A stretch of 56,440 bases of DNA. Origin: Candidatus Moraniibacteriota bacterium. GTDB taxonomy: Bacteria > Patescibacteriota > Minisyncoccia > Moranbacterales > GCA-2747515. Positions 38,859 through 47,575 of the stretch are shown here, piece after piece. Numbering within the stretch: position 1 is the stretch's first letter; every line of letters starts with the position of its first letter. The notes under the pieces were generated by a model, which saw nothing but the letters and a program-made list of their open reading frames with translations, made no database searches and was not told where the DNA came from. The DNA is taken from contig PDPP01000022.1 of the NCBI GenBank assembly GCA_002747515.1, positions 1-56,440 on the forward strand, written 5' to 3'. The position numbers were made by a program, and so were the translations under genes.

Positions 38859-39446
38859 TTACATCGTCAATGCATTCACACCCATATCCCTCAGCACACA
38901 ATAAATTTTATTCACAGGAAATGCCACGATAGAATAAAAATCACCAGAAAATGATTTTACCAAGACAGCCCCTCGCCGCATCGCACCAAAAGACCCTGCA
39001 AGAGACAGAGGTTCTCCCGTTGCGACATATTGTGCAATCTCCTCATCCGTCAAATCACGAAAAAATACACTACCCGCACCATAATCACATACCACATTCC
39101 CTGTTTTTGTATCAATGATTGCAAAACCAGATACCGCTCTCACTTCTTTGCCAGAAAATGCACGCAGTGTTTCTCGCGCTTCTTTTGCATCACGTGGCTT
39201 ACCAATACACCTCCCATCAAAAACCAAAACCGTATCACCTGAAATAATAATTGCATCATGATAGTGTTTTGCGACCACTTTTGCTTTCTCACATGCCAAG
39301 AATTGCACAAGTTCCACAGGATCTGCACATGCATTCATATCTTCTTCATAATCACTCACGACAACATCAAAATTTGTAATACCAATCTGCTTTAATAACA
39401 TTTTTCGATGAAATGATTGCGAAGCTAAAATAATATGGCGATTCAT
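38859..39446 (-). CDS. Maf-family nucleotide pyrophosphatase
   Basis: 'IILASQSFHRKMLLKQIG', 'IISGDTVLVFDGRCIGKPRDAKEARETLRAFSGK'. Confidence 0.92.
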   Translation of the reverse strand: MNRHIILASQSFHRKMLLKQIGITNFDVVVSDYEEDMNACADPVELVQFLACEKAKVVAKHYHDAIIISGDTVLVFDGRCIGKPRDAKEARETLRAFSGKEVRAVSGFAIIDTKTGNVVCDYGAGSVFFRDLTDEEIAQYVATGEPLSLAGSFGAMRRGAVLVKSFSGDFYSIVAFPVNKIYCVLRDMGVNALTM

Positions 39447-39455
39447 GTCATGTAA

Positions 39456-40355
39456 TTACAACATCCATTTATCATGTTTACACGTCAGTATACCCTCTTT
39501 TTCCAATTTTAACAACACATCCTGACACCATCCACCATCATTTTTTGCGCAATAATCCTTTTTGATTGCACGTCCAATTTCATCAACTGTACCCGCAGCA
39601 TTGTATCGCAAAAATTCCACTATGCGTCCACGATAAATACGTCGTGGGATATGCTTACCATTTTCTCTACGACCAACCTCTTTTTTCTTTACCATGACCA
39701 CATCTTTTGGTTGCGGATATGAAAGACACCATTTTTTCAGTGGACACGCTGTACATTGTGGTGCACGTTTTGTGCAAATAAGTGATGCAAAATCCATCAA
39801 TGCATTGTGCCAATCGCGAGATTTTCCCTTTGGCAAAAATGTTCTACACAACTCTTCCACGCGTGCATCGCTGATGTTAGCATCTCCATACACACGTCGC
39901 ATGATACGCACAATATTTACATCCCACGTTGCACTATCTGCATTGCATGCAAATATGAGGATTGATCGTGATGTATACGGACCGATACCATAAAGAGTCA
40001 TTAATGCACGGGAATCACGCGGAAAAATACCCTTATAATCATCAACGATATTTTGTGCCATTTTATGCACATACATTGCACGTCGATTATAACCCAAACC
40101 CTGCCACATCATTATGACATCTTTTTGCTCTGCAGCCGCTAACATCTCCACTGTTGGAAAGCGCGCAATAAATGCTTTGAATTTTTCAATCACCTTTGGC
40201 ACATTTGTTTGTTGCAGCATAATCTCAGAAATAGCAATTTTGTATATATCTGTTGTTTTGCGCCACGGCAACTCATGCCTGCCATACATTTCATACCACG
40301 ACAAAATTGCGTTTTGTATATCAACAATCTGTTTTTTTGTCATAATCCCACTCAC
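39456..40355 (-). CDS. mutY: A/G-specific adenine glycosylase (MutY/HhH-GPD)
   Basis: 'HELPWRKTTDIYKIAISEIMLQQTNV', 'GIGPYTSRSIL', Fe-S ligands 'CTKRAPQCTACPLKKWC'. Confidence 0.92.
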   Translation of the reverse strand: MSGIMTKKQIVDIQNAILSWYEMYGRHELPWRKTTDIYKIAISEIMLQQTNVPKVIEKFKAFIARFPTVEMLAAAEQKDVIMMWQGLGYNRRAMYVHKMAQNIVDDYKGIFPRDSRALMTLYGIGPYTSRSILIFACNADSATWDVNIVRIMRRVYGDANISDARVEELCRTFLPKGKSRDWHNALMDFASLICTKRAPQCTACPLKKWCLSYPQPKDVVMVKKKEVGRRENGKHIPRRIYRGRIVEFLRYNAAGTVDEIGRAIKKDYCAKNDGGWCQDVLLKLEKEGILTCKHDKWML

Positions 40356-40897
40356 TACTTATTACGCCACAAACCAATATGCTCTTTTCGTGCTGCACGT
40401 TCTGCACTCGTAAAATCCGCAACATGTGCAACATCAGGCGCATATGTCACCAATCGTGCAAATCCATCACGAATCATCTTTTTATTAATCCACTGATCAT
40501 CGACATACACATGACGCAACAGCCGCCCATAACGATCTCGCTCTGACACATCCTTGACCAAACGCACTTTTTTACCATGTATCAATATTTTCAAATATTC
40601 CTTTGCTTCTTTGTAATACACCTCGCCTCTCTCTGGCGTATCAATACCAATCATACGTACACGTTCACCATTTTCAATATCAAATGTATCTCCATCTACA
40701 ATATGTATAACAGAATATATTCCTTCTGCAGAAAGGCTCCCTTCATTTTTTTTATTCTCTGTATCTTGTAACACTTCCTGAGACCTATCAAATAATTCAA
40801 AATAATCTTCACCTGTAAAAACATAGAAAAAAGTAGCCACAGCAAACACTACAGCTACTATGATATTTTTTGAATTTTTTTTCTGCGTTATCTTCAC
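40355..40897 (-). CDS. Thermonuclease/SNase-like secreted or membrane-anchored nuclease
   Basis: N-terminal TM; 'VHIVDGDTFDIENGERVRMIGIDTPERG', 'RDRYGRLLRHVYVDDQWINKKMIRDGFARL'. Confidence 0.93.
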   Translation of the reverse strand: MKITQKKNSKNIIVAVVFAVATFFYVFTGEDYFELFDRSQEVLQDTENKKNEGSLSAEGIYSVIHIVDGDTFDIENGERVRMIGIDTPERGEVYYKEAKEYLKILIHGKKVRLVKDVSERDRYGRLLRHVYVDDQWINKKMIRDGFARLVTYAPDVAHVADFTSAERAARKEHIGLWRNK

Positions 40898-41713
40898 TTA
40901 TTTTTTTACAATAATAATATTTTTACTTGTTCCTATAATTTCTTTTTTCTTTCCAGTTTCATAATCACGAATTGCATTATATAGCGTCGTGTCCTTATAC
41001 TTATATCCTCGTCCTACACGTGTGCCAGGATCATTTGTAATAAATTCTCGATTATTTTTATTATACCCAATAATCACCAGCATATGCCGTTCCGGTCCAC
41101 CATTTGTAAAGTGCGGATTGCCAAGCATTTTCCCATTTGTTGGCACAATAATAATATATCCATCTGACAAAATGCGATATAAATCTTCCATCGTAACATC
41201 TTTTCGTACTTCTGCACTGTGACCATAATATTCTGTAAAAAATTTAGCCGTATCTGTAACCGAAGTATCAATCGCGCCATTAAATATCTTTTCTTCCTGA
41301 TCAAACATTTCCTCCATCACTTTCTCTGCGTCATTTTTTGAGATATGTCGATCATTCTTGACCCATCCATCAGCCATAATCATCGATGCCTCTTCACATG
41401 CATCCTGATAATCTATCTCATCCCATTGTGCATGCGGAGCCTGCACAACAAATGGCACAGAATACTTTACTGTTTTCTTGATCTCATTAGACCTTTTTTT
41501 CTCCTCTTTCTCTTTTTCTTCTTTCTTTCTTTTTTCCTCCTTTATCACAACCCGTTCTTTTTGTGCTAGATCTTTTTTGTTTTCCTCAGAACTTTCTTCA
41601 GAATATTCCACAAAAAAACTATCAGGAATAAGATACCACGAGACAATAATTACACAAAAAGACAAAGATATTATCGCTCGTATAATAAAACTCCACATAG
41701 TGTTTATGTACAA
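40898..41713 (-). CDS. C39-family (papain-like) extracellular peptidase
   Basis: N-terminal TM; 'VPFVVQAPHAQWDEIDYQDACEEASMIMA', 'HMLVIIGYNKNNREFITNDPG'. Confidence 0.85.
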   Translation of the reverse strand: MYINTMWSFIIRAIISLSFCVIIVSWYLIPDSFFVEYSEESSEENKKDLAQKERVVIKEEKRKKEEKEKEEKKRSNEIKKTVKYSVPFVVQAPHAQWDEIDYQDACEEASMIMADGWVKNDRHISKNDAEKVMEEMFDQEEKIFNGAIDTSVTDTAKFFTEYYGHSAEVRKDVTMEDLYRILSDGYIIIVPTNGKMLGNPHFTNGGPERHMLVIIGYNKNNREFITNDPGTRVGRGYKYKDTTLYNAIRDYETGKKKEIIGTSKNIIIVKK

Positions 41714-41813
41714 AATTAAAATACAGTCTGCCTCCCCAAAAACAGATTGTGCATACTATTGTACCACCTTTTCAAATATGATAAAATAGCATCATTGTCT
41801 TTTAAAAAAAATT

Positions 41814-42389
41814 ATGCGAAAAATCGTTCTTGATATCGAAACACAAAATACCTTTCAAGAAGTCGGTTCCAACGATCCGACAAAACTCGACATTTCACTT
41901 CTCGTCATTTATGACTATAAGACAGAAGAATACCTCACATTTACCGAAGAAAATTTCAATGATCTCTGGCAAATTCTCGAAGAAACTGACCTCATCATTG
42001 GTTATAATTCCAACCACTTTGATATTCCACTTCTCAATAAATATTACCCTGGCGACCTCACAATCGTCGGCAGCCTCGACCTCCTCACAGAAATCAAAAA
42101 CGTCATCGGCCGTAGCATCCGCCTCGACAACATCGCAGAAGCAACTATCGGCGTCGGCAAAAGTGGACACGGGCTTCAAGCAATTGAATGGTGGAAAAAC
42201 GGCGAAATTGACAAAATCGAAAAATACTGTCGTGACGATGTCAAAGTCACAAAAGATGTCTACGAATATGCCATGAAAAATGGCACGCTTAAATACAAAG
42301 ACCTTCTTGATACTGTAGAATTTGATATCGACACGAGCAACTGGGATAAAAAAATATCACAAGCTATCAACTACACATTGCCACTATAA
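41814..42389 (+). CDS. Predicted 3'-5' exonuclease / RNase H-like fold protein
   Basis: 'KIVLDIETQNTF', 'LIIGYNSNHFDIPLLNKY', 'YCRDDVKVTKDVYEYA' Exo I/II/III-like acidic motifs. Confidence 0.82.
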   Translation: MRKIVLDIETQNTFQEVGSNDPTKLDISLLVIYDYKTEEYLTFTEENFNDLWQILEETDLIIGYNSNHFDIPLLNKYYPGDLTIVGSLDLLTEIKNVIGRSIRLDNIAEATIGVGKSGHGLQAIEWWKNGEIDKIEKYCRDDVKVTKDVYEYAMKNGTLKYKDLLDTVEFDIDTSNWDKKISQAINYTLPL

Positions 42390-42410
42390 CAGAAAAAAGA
42401 CCACAGTAGA

Positions 42411-42428
42411 GACGCGATTTATCGCGTC
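42411..42428. repeat. GACGCGAT-TT-ATCGCGTC palindrome (family I), also a plausible terminator
   Basis: Perfect 8-bp arms followed by TTTTTT; related copies at 42643, 46037, 46205 and 47950. Confidence 0.85.
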
Positions 42429-42488
42429 TTTTTTATTATGATTCGTATTCAGTATCCGAATGCTAAAACTTTAAGATTGCACAAAATT

Positions 42489-42517
42489 CTAGATCCCCGC
42501 TTTCGCGGATATGACAT
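42489..42517. repeat. REP-like 'ctagatccccgctttcgcggatatgacat' (family II)
   Basis: Related to copies at 45498, 45541, 45956 and 53528. Confidence 0.7.
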
Positions 42518-42642
42518 AAATAATCTAGATATCTAAAAATCTAATCATCTAGAAATCTACATAATCCCTATCTAATATTTTTTATTTTATGCACTACGCA
42601 CCACTCTCTATTTTCTACATTCCATTTTCCATTCACAAAAAA

Positions 42643-42660
42643 GACGCGATAAATCGCGTC
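42643..42660. repeat. GACGCGAT-AA-ATCGCGTC palindrome (family I)
   Basis: Perfect 8-bp arms, followed by TCTAC as in other copies. Confidence 0.85.
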
Positions 42661-42696
42661 TCTACATGCTACTCGCTACTTGCTATCTACTACAAT

Positions 42697-43611
42697 CTAT
42701 CTCTCCAAATACCGTCGCACACCGATGTAACTGCTCACAAATCCGAGTATCATGCCCAAAACAATCACAACACCCACCACGACCAGCATCGTTTGTCCAT
42801 AAAATGCAGAAATATCGATGTTTTCAATAATCTTTTTTGCAAATGGGTCAGAAATATAGATTGTTAAAATGAGAAAAATCGCTGAAATCACACCGCTTGC
42901 ACATCCATAAAGGATGCCTTCGACAAGCGTCGGAAGCTTTACATAAAGATTTGATGCTCCGACAAGTCGCATAATTTCAAATTCTTTGCGATGTGCATAC
43001 AAGCTCATGCGTATTGTATTGAGTGTAACCAAAACAGCAATTACTCCAAACATCACGCCAAGCACTACTCCAGTATTGCATACAAATGTAATCGAATCAT
43101 AAATCTCATCAATCACAGCTTTATTGCGATCAAGATTTGTGCTCATAATATATTCCTCATACTCCTGATAGAGAAATGTATTAATATTCTCATAATCAGA
43201 AATATCATGTGCTACAATCACAAGCGATGCTGGCAAAGGATTATTTCCAATCATATCAAGTGCCTCTTTAATTTCCTCACTTTCACCTTCACGTGCAAGA
43301 AAATCCTCTAATGCCTGATCTTTAGATATATATGTTACTGATTGAATTTGTTCAATAGATCTTTTTTCCAAATCATTTTTAATCTCAAGGATTTTTTCTT
43401 CATTTACAGTAAAATCAAAATACATGCTCACATTTACACGATCTTGCACCGTATCAATCACATGTAACACACCAAATCCGAGAAAAACTGCCACACCGAC
43501 TAGATACAATGACAGAGACATGATAACTACTGTTGCCAATGTCAACCATTTATCTCGATAAAAATTTCTTACACCCTCGCGCAATGCACGAGCAAGTTTT
43601 ATTGATTTCAT
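42697..43611 (-). CDS. ftsX: Cell-division ABC permease FtsX
   Basis: 304 aa; 4 TM layout; 'NIIRMSLYAHRKEFEIMRLVGAS'-like region; adjacent to ftsE. Confidence 0.92.
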   Translation of the reverse strand: MKSIKLARALREGVRNFYRDKWLTLATVVIMSLSLYLVGVAVFLGFGVLHVIDTVQDRVNVSMYFDFTVNEEKILEIKNDLEKRSIEQIQSVTYISKDQALEDFLAREGESEEIKEALDMIGNNPLPASLVIVAHDISDYENINTFLYQEYEEYIMSTNLDRNKAVIDEIYDSITFVCNTGVVLGVMFGVIAVLVTLNTIRMSLYAHRKEFEIMRLVGASNLYVKLPTLVEGILYGCASGVISAIFLILTIYISDPFAKKIIENIDISAFYGQTMLVVVGVVIVLGMILGFVSSYIGVRRYLER

Positions 43612-43613
43612 AT

Positions 43614-44315
43614 TTATTTTCCACTTATAACATATTTTCCTCTCTCATCATCGCGTGCGATGTGTCCACGATCCATCAAGATTACACGCCGATTGAGCTT
43701 ATCAACAATTGATTTATCATGCGTCGCCAATATCACCGTCGTACCGAAAGAATTGATTTTGAGAAGTAGCTTCACAATTTCCAGTGTTGAAATCGGATCG
43801 AGATTTCCTGTCGGCTCATCCGCAATGAGCACACGCGGTCGATGGATAACTGCTCGTGCCAGAGAGACGCGCTGTTGTTCACCACCACTGATTTGATGTG
43901 GATATTTTTGCCCTTTCTCTCCCATGCCGACAACATGCAAAATATTATGCACTTCTTCTTTGATTTGCGCATCAGAACTGCCATGTACTTCCAGTGTATA
44001 CGCGACATTTTCAAAAACCGTTTTTTGCGGCAACAGTTTAAAATCTTGAAAAACCGTGCCAAAATTGCGCCGAAAATACGGCAACAAACGCCGCTTTGTC
44101 TCTGCAATATCACGTCCGCCAAAAAACACCGCTCCATCACTCGGCATTTCTTCCGCATAAATCATTTTGAGCAAAGTGGACTTCCCTGCACCAGATGCGC
44201 CTACAAGCGATACAAACTCTCCTTGATCAATCTCACAATTGACATTTGCGAGCGCGACAAAACCGTCCGGATATTCCTTTGTCACATTTTCCAATGTGAT
44301 CAGCTTCATGTTCAT
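43614..44315 (-). CDS. ftsE: Cell-division ATP-binding protein FtsE
   Basis: 'FVSLVGASGAGKSTLLKMIY', 'QISGGEQQRVSLARAVIHRPRVLIADEPTGNLDP'. Confidence 0.95.
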   Translation of the reverse strand: MNMKLITLENVTKEYPDGFVALANVNCEIDQGEFVSLVGASGAGKSTLLKMIYAEEMPSDGAVFFGGRDIAETKRRLLPYFRRNFGTVFQDFKLLPQKTVFENVAYTLEVHGSSDAQIKEEVHNILHVVGMGEKGQKYPHQISGGEQQRVSLARAVIHRPRVLIADEPTGNLDPISTLEIVKLLLKINSFGTTVILATHDKSIVDKLNRRVILMDRGHIARDDERGKYVISGK

Positions 44316-44367
44316 TGTATTTTTGTTTATAACGATATATATTTCACTATATCAGTATACCATATTT

Positions 44368-45445
44368 CTATAGTCGTAGAAATGCCATGATAAACGCATC
44401 AATATCCCCATCCAAAACATCCTCCACATGTGATGTCTCATGTTTTGTCCGATGATCTTTGACCATTTTGTATGGATGCAAGACATACGAACGAATTTGA
44501 TTGCCCCATCCGGCATCTGCGATATCACCGCGCAATGCGTTTTTTTTCTGCTCTTGCTCATCAAGATGCTTTTTGTGCAATTTTGCTTTGAGCAGTTTGA
44601 GCGCATTTTCTTTGTTTTGCATTTGCGAGCGTTCATTTTGACACTGTGCTTGGATGCCTGTCGGCACATGCGTCACACGTACCGCACTATCCGTCGTATT
44701 AACACTTTGTCCACCAGCACCCGACGAACGATACGTATCCACACGCACATCACTCATATCTAGTGCAACTTCTGCAATCTCATCAATCACCGGCATCACA
44801 TCCACACGCGCAAAAGACGTCTGTCGCAGATTATCCGCATTAAACGGCGACAAACGCACCAACCGATGTACACCCGCCTCGGCACGCAAATGTCCATACG
44901 CCAATCGCCCCGTGATTTCACACGTCGCACTTTTGATCCCTGCTTCCGCCCCAGACACTTTGTCCAAAATCGTCACAGAAAACCCTTTTTTCTCCGCCCA
45001 CTTAAGATACATCGCTAGAAGCATCTCCGTCCAGCCCTGCGCGTCCACTCCGCCGGCACCGGCAAACAAAGAAATAATCGCACTGTGTTCATCGTATTCA
45101 CCATCAAAAAGCGTCTGCATGTGTAATTTTTCTACAGACTGTTCTACTGCGTGTAATTGTTTTTCCAATTCCGCACGCTCCGCGTCACTCCCCACCATTT
45201 CCGCAAGCGCACACAAATCCGCCAGCTCCGTATCCAACGCATCAAACTGCACAACGTCCTGATGACATGCATCACGCTGCTGCATCACTGATCGTGCTTT
45301 TTCTTGATCATCCCAAAAACCGGTCTCTGCCGATTGCGCATCCAGCGCCACAATCGTTTCACGTTTCTGGGCAATGTCAAAGAGAGTCCTGCAACTGCAG
45401 GAGTTTATCATGTAATGCCGTACATGTAGCGATAAATTCTTTCAT
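44368..45445 (-). CDS. prfB: Peptide chain release factor 2 with programmed +1 frameshift
   Basis: 'RLSPF' and 'SSGAGGQSVNTTDSAVRVTH' (GGQ); frame 1 ATG at 45445 MKEFIATCTALHDKLLQLQDSL, CTT TGA C at 45382..45376, then DIAQKRET in the +1 frame. Confidence 0.93.
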
Positions 45446-45497
45446 AAGACTATAATATCATTTTTCACAATTGTCTTTTTTGTCAATACAGTACCCC

Positions 45498-45567
45498 CTG
45501 GATCCCCGCCTCCGCGGGGATGACACCATCCCAAAACACTGTCATTCCCGCGGAGGCAGGAATCCAG
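45498..45567. repeat. Inverted pair of REP-like elements (family II)
   Basis: CTGGATCCCCGCCTCCGCGGGGATGAC ... GTCATTCCCGCGGAGGCAGGAATCCAG, ~24/27 complementary, 16-nt spacer. Confidence 0.85.
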
Positions 45568-45607
45568 AACTTTTTATTTAACATTTACAACTTACCACTT
45601 AATTTTG

Positions 45608-45683
45608 AGCCATCCATCGGATTCGAACCGATGGCCTGCACGTGGAGTTTATCCGCCTGTGGCGGGAATGTGTTGCTCTGCCA
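45608..45683 (-). pseudogene. 3' portion of a disrupted tRNA (tRNA-Thr-like)
   Basis: ATCGG-TTCGAAT-CCGAT T arm and GGATGGC+T acceptor 3' strand; anticodon arm replaced by CCGCC-ACA-GGCGG palindrome; lacks acceptor 5' strand and part of the D arm. Confidence 0.75.
45652..45683 (-). repeat. 32-bp direct repeat copy 1 (part of broken tRNA)
   Basis: tccgcctgtggcgggaatgtgttgctctgcca, one mismatch to 45807..45838. Confidence 0.9.
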
Positions 45684-45714
45684 AAATCACTTTTAATTTT
45701 TCAGTATTCTTTTG

Positions 45715-45787
45715 AGCCCACAACCGGGATTGAACCGATGGCCTGCACGTTACGAATGTGCTGCTCTACCAGCTGAGCTATGTGGGC
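45715..45787 (-). tRNA. tRNA-Thr(CGT)
   Basis: GCCCACA/TGTGGGC acceptor; D arm GCTCAGCTGGTAGAGC; anticodon loop TTCGTAA; T arm ATCGG-TTCAATC-CCGGT. Terminal A-C mismatch in the anticodon stem. Confidence 0.85.
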
Positions 45788-45806
45788 TGAGACTACGACG
45801 GACTTG

Positions 45807-45838
45807 TCCGCCTGTGGCGGGAATGTGTTGCTCTACCA
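45807..45838 (-). repeat. 32-bp direct repeat copy 2
   Basis: tccgcctgtggcgggaatgtgttgctctacca. Confidence 0.9.
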
Positions 45839-45854
45839 ACTGAGCTAGGATGGC
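45807..45854 (-). pseudogene. 5' half of a disrupted tRNA (tRNA-Thr-like)
   Basis: GCCATCC-TA-GCTCAGTTGGTAGAGC then ACACATTCCCGCCACAGGCGGA; its GCCATCC pairs perfectly with GGATGGC of the 3' portion at 45609..45615. Confidence 0.75.
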
Positions 45855-45955
45855 ACCACCAGTACAGTGTATAAAAAAAATCCATTCTTTGCAATGTTTT
45901 GAATCAGTTATAATCATTGCCATTTTTCTACACATTCACATATTTGTCATCCCCG

Positions 45956-45980
45956 CGAAGGCGGAGAACCAGTATTTTTC
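45956..45980. repeat. REP-like 'gtcatccccgcgaaggcggagaacc' (family II)
   Basis: Similarity to 45498..45567 and 53528 copies. Confidence 0.65.
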
Positions 45981-46036
45981 ACTGTTCACTTTTATTTTTC
46001 CACTGAACTTCCACTTCAATCAAAACACACAAAAAA

Positions 46037-46054
46037 GACGCGATGAATTGCGTC
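46037..46054. repeat. GACGCGAT-GA-ATTGCGTC palindrome (family I, one G-T)
   Basis: Near-perfect arms, followed by TCTATTTTTT. Confidence 0.75.
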
Positions 46055-46107
46055 TCTATTTTTTTATTCGTAACAATACGATGTTAAATTTTTCAAACAA
46101 GCAAAGA

Positions 46108-46266
46108 ACGAAAAATTTTTCACCATTTTGTCAGAAGTCTATATGTAGCCACTACTATACTACGTAGTATAGTAGTGGTAATCCAAAAGTAGAAATACGC
46201 AAAAGAGACGCGATAAATCGCGTCTCTACTATTTGTATATTCATAATGATTCGTACTTTCGTAGGA
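46108..46266. repeat. Composite repeat element, copy A (~159 bp)
   Basis: acgaaaaa..ttttgt..gaagtctatatgt + 30-bp palindrome (46149..46178) + GAGACGCGAT-AA-ATCGCGTCTC (46205..46226) + tttgtatattcataatgattcgtactttcgtagga. Confidence 0.9.
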
Positions 46267-46287
46267 TTCAACTGAATTAGACATAAA

Positions 46288-46321
46288 AAATAGTCCTACA
46301 AGTGTTTCACTTGCAGGACTA
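46288..46321 (-). terminator. Terminator of the 333-aa orphan gene
   Basis: AGTCCTGCAAGTG-aaa-CACTTGTAGGACT then TATTTTTT on minus strand. Confidence 0.88.
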
Positions 46322-46329
46322 AAGATGGC

Positions 46330-47331
46330 TTAAATGGAGAGTCCGACCGAGTTGTCGGGCTGAAAGCGTTTTCGCACTTCAGGATTGTGCCATTTTCTTA
46401 TGACATCCAAAACCAACTTTCGAATATCGGGAAGAGTACCTTGGCAGGAGTAGAAATATAGATTCTTGTAATCATTTTTGGCATGGAAGCTAATCAATGC
46501 ATCCTTGTTCTCCAGCTGGACCTTTCTTATTCCAGCTATTTCATAGACAAGAATTTTTTCGTCTTCACTAAAACTTAGAGAAAATCCTCGAGTGAAGTCA
46601 TTCTCGTAAAGACTTCTCATCCCATTGTCGTAGACTTGCATTTGGAATTGGATGCACATTTCTGCTAAATGACCATTGATACACAAGATATCTATATTTT
46701 TTCGGATAGTTCCTCCAGAGAGGATTGTGTTATTAAGGTGGAGATGCTCGTAAATATTTGATTGGCGAAGCAATTTTCCAAAACCACAGCTTGGCTCATG
46801 ATAGACTGTGATTTTAACTTCCCGACTTTGCAATTCACCAAAACGTCCTCTGGGCACATCATTATTTTTTGTGTCCAGACACCATTCATCGCTTTCCAGC
46901 AAGACAAGGAAGGCTATCTTATCAAAGAGATTAGAGCGGGAATCATGTTTAAAAAAAATATTTCGAGCAAAGACTGGCTCTGATTCTCCGTACTTTTCAT
47001 CCTCGTCACTGTTTGGCCAATGCAAGACTCTTAATACTTGACCATTAGCATCTGTTGCAAAAAGAACATTTTGAGAAGCGCCCACTTGATTTTCCCGATT
47101 TTTTTCCATAGATCTATAACATGAGAAACTACCAGCCAAGCCCCCGTTGAGATTCTGACGAAAAAGAAGTCTGCCATCTGCTACCTTGAATTCGATAGCA
47201 AGTTCGTCGTTATCCTTGAGACCATTTTCATCCATCAAGTAAATCCCATGCTCTCGGGGGTTTTGAAGAACATTAACCGCAAAGGGGAAATTATCAAAAA
47301 AATCCCTATTTTCTTGCACATGCTTTTCCAT
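46330..47331 (-). CDS. Orphan protein of unknown function, 333 aa
   Basis: Intact ORF, SD AAGGAG before ATG, promoter TTGACA-N17-TACCTT, own terminator; no recognised family or TM. Confidence 0.85.
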   Translation of the reverse strand: MEKHVQENRDFFDNFPFAVNVLQNPREHGIYLMDENGLKDNDELAIEFKVADGRLLFRQNLNGGLAGSFSCYRSMEKNRENQVGASQNVLFATDANGQVLRVLHWPNSDEDEKYGESEPVFARNIFFKHDSRSNLFDKIAFLVLLESDEWCLDTKNNDVPRGRFGELQSREVKITVYHEPSCGFGKLLRQSNIYEHLHLNNTILSGGTIRKNIDILCINGHLAEMCIQFQMQVYDNGMRSLYENDFTRGFSLSFSEDEKILVYEIAGIRKVQLENKDALISFHAKNDYKNLYFYSCQGTLPDIRKLVLDVIRKWHNPEVRKRFQPDNSVGLSI

Positions 47332-47403
47332 TTTTTTCTCCTTGTATTTGATTGTTAATTGAGAGGATATATTCCTCGAACTTTCTAATTATTAGAATTT
47401 TAG

Positions 47404-47432
47404 AAGGTAACATACATTACTTATTCTGTCAA
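47404..47432 (-). promoter_or_regulatory. Promoter of the 333-aa gene
   Basis: minus strand TTGACA (47432-47427), N17, TACCTT (47409-47404). Confidence 0.65.
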
Positions 47433-47465
47433 ACAAAAATTCTATCAACATTTTTTGTCAATTTT

Positions 47466-47510
47466 TTTGTATATTCATAACAATTCGTACTTTCGTAGGA
47501 TTATGATGAT
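47466..47510. repeat. Composite-element tail, solo copy C
   Basis: tttgtatattcataacaattcgtactttcgtaggattatgatgat, ~3 mismatches to 47973..48017. Confidence 0.88.
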
Positions 47511-47575
47511 ATTATACGTGCGGTAATTAAAAAGAGTGACGACTATATAGTCACCACTCTTAAAGTCACAATTCT

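Noticed and set aside
41830-42276. Overlapping + strand ORF 148 aa inside the exonuclease gene
   Set aside because: Alternate frame of 41814..42389; S/T/K-rich frame-shadow composition, while the main frame has clear exonuclease motifs.
45608-45854. Group I intron in tRNA
   Set aside because: The interruption is ~155 bp plus a short palindrome and contains a complete tRNA; no group I core could be recognised.
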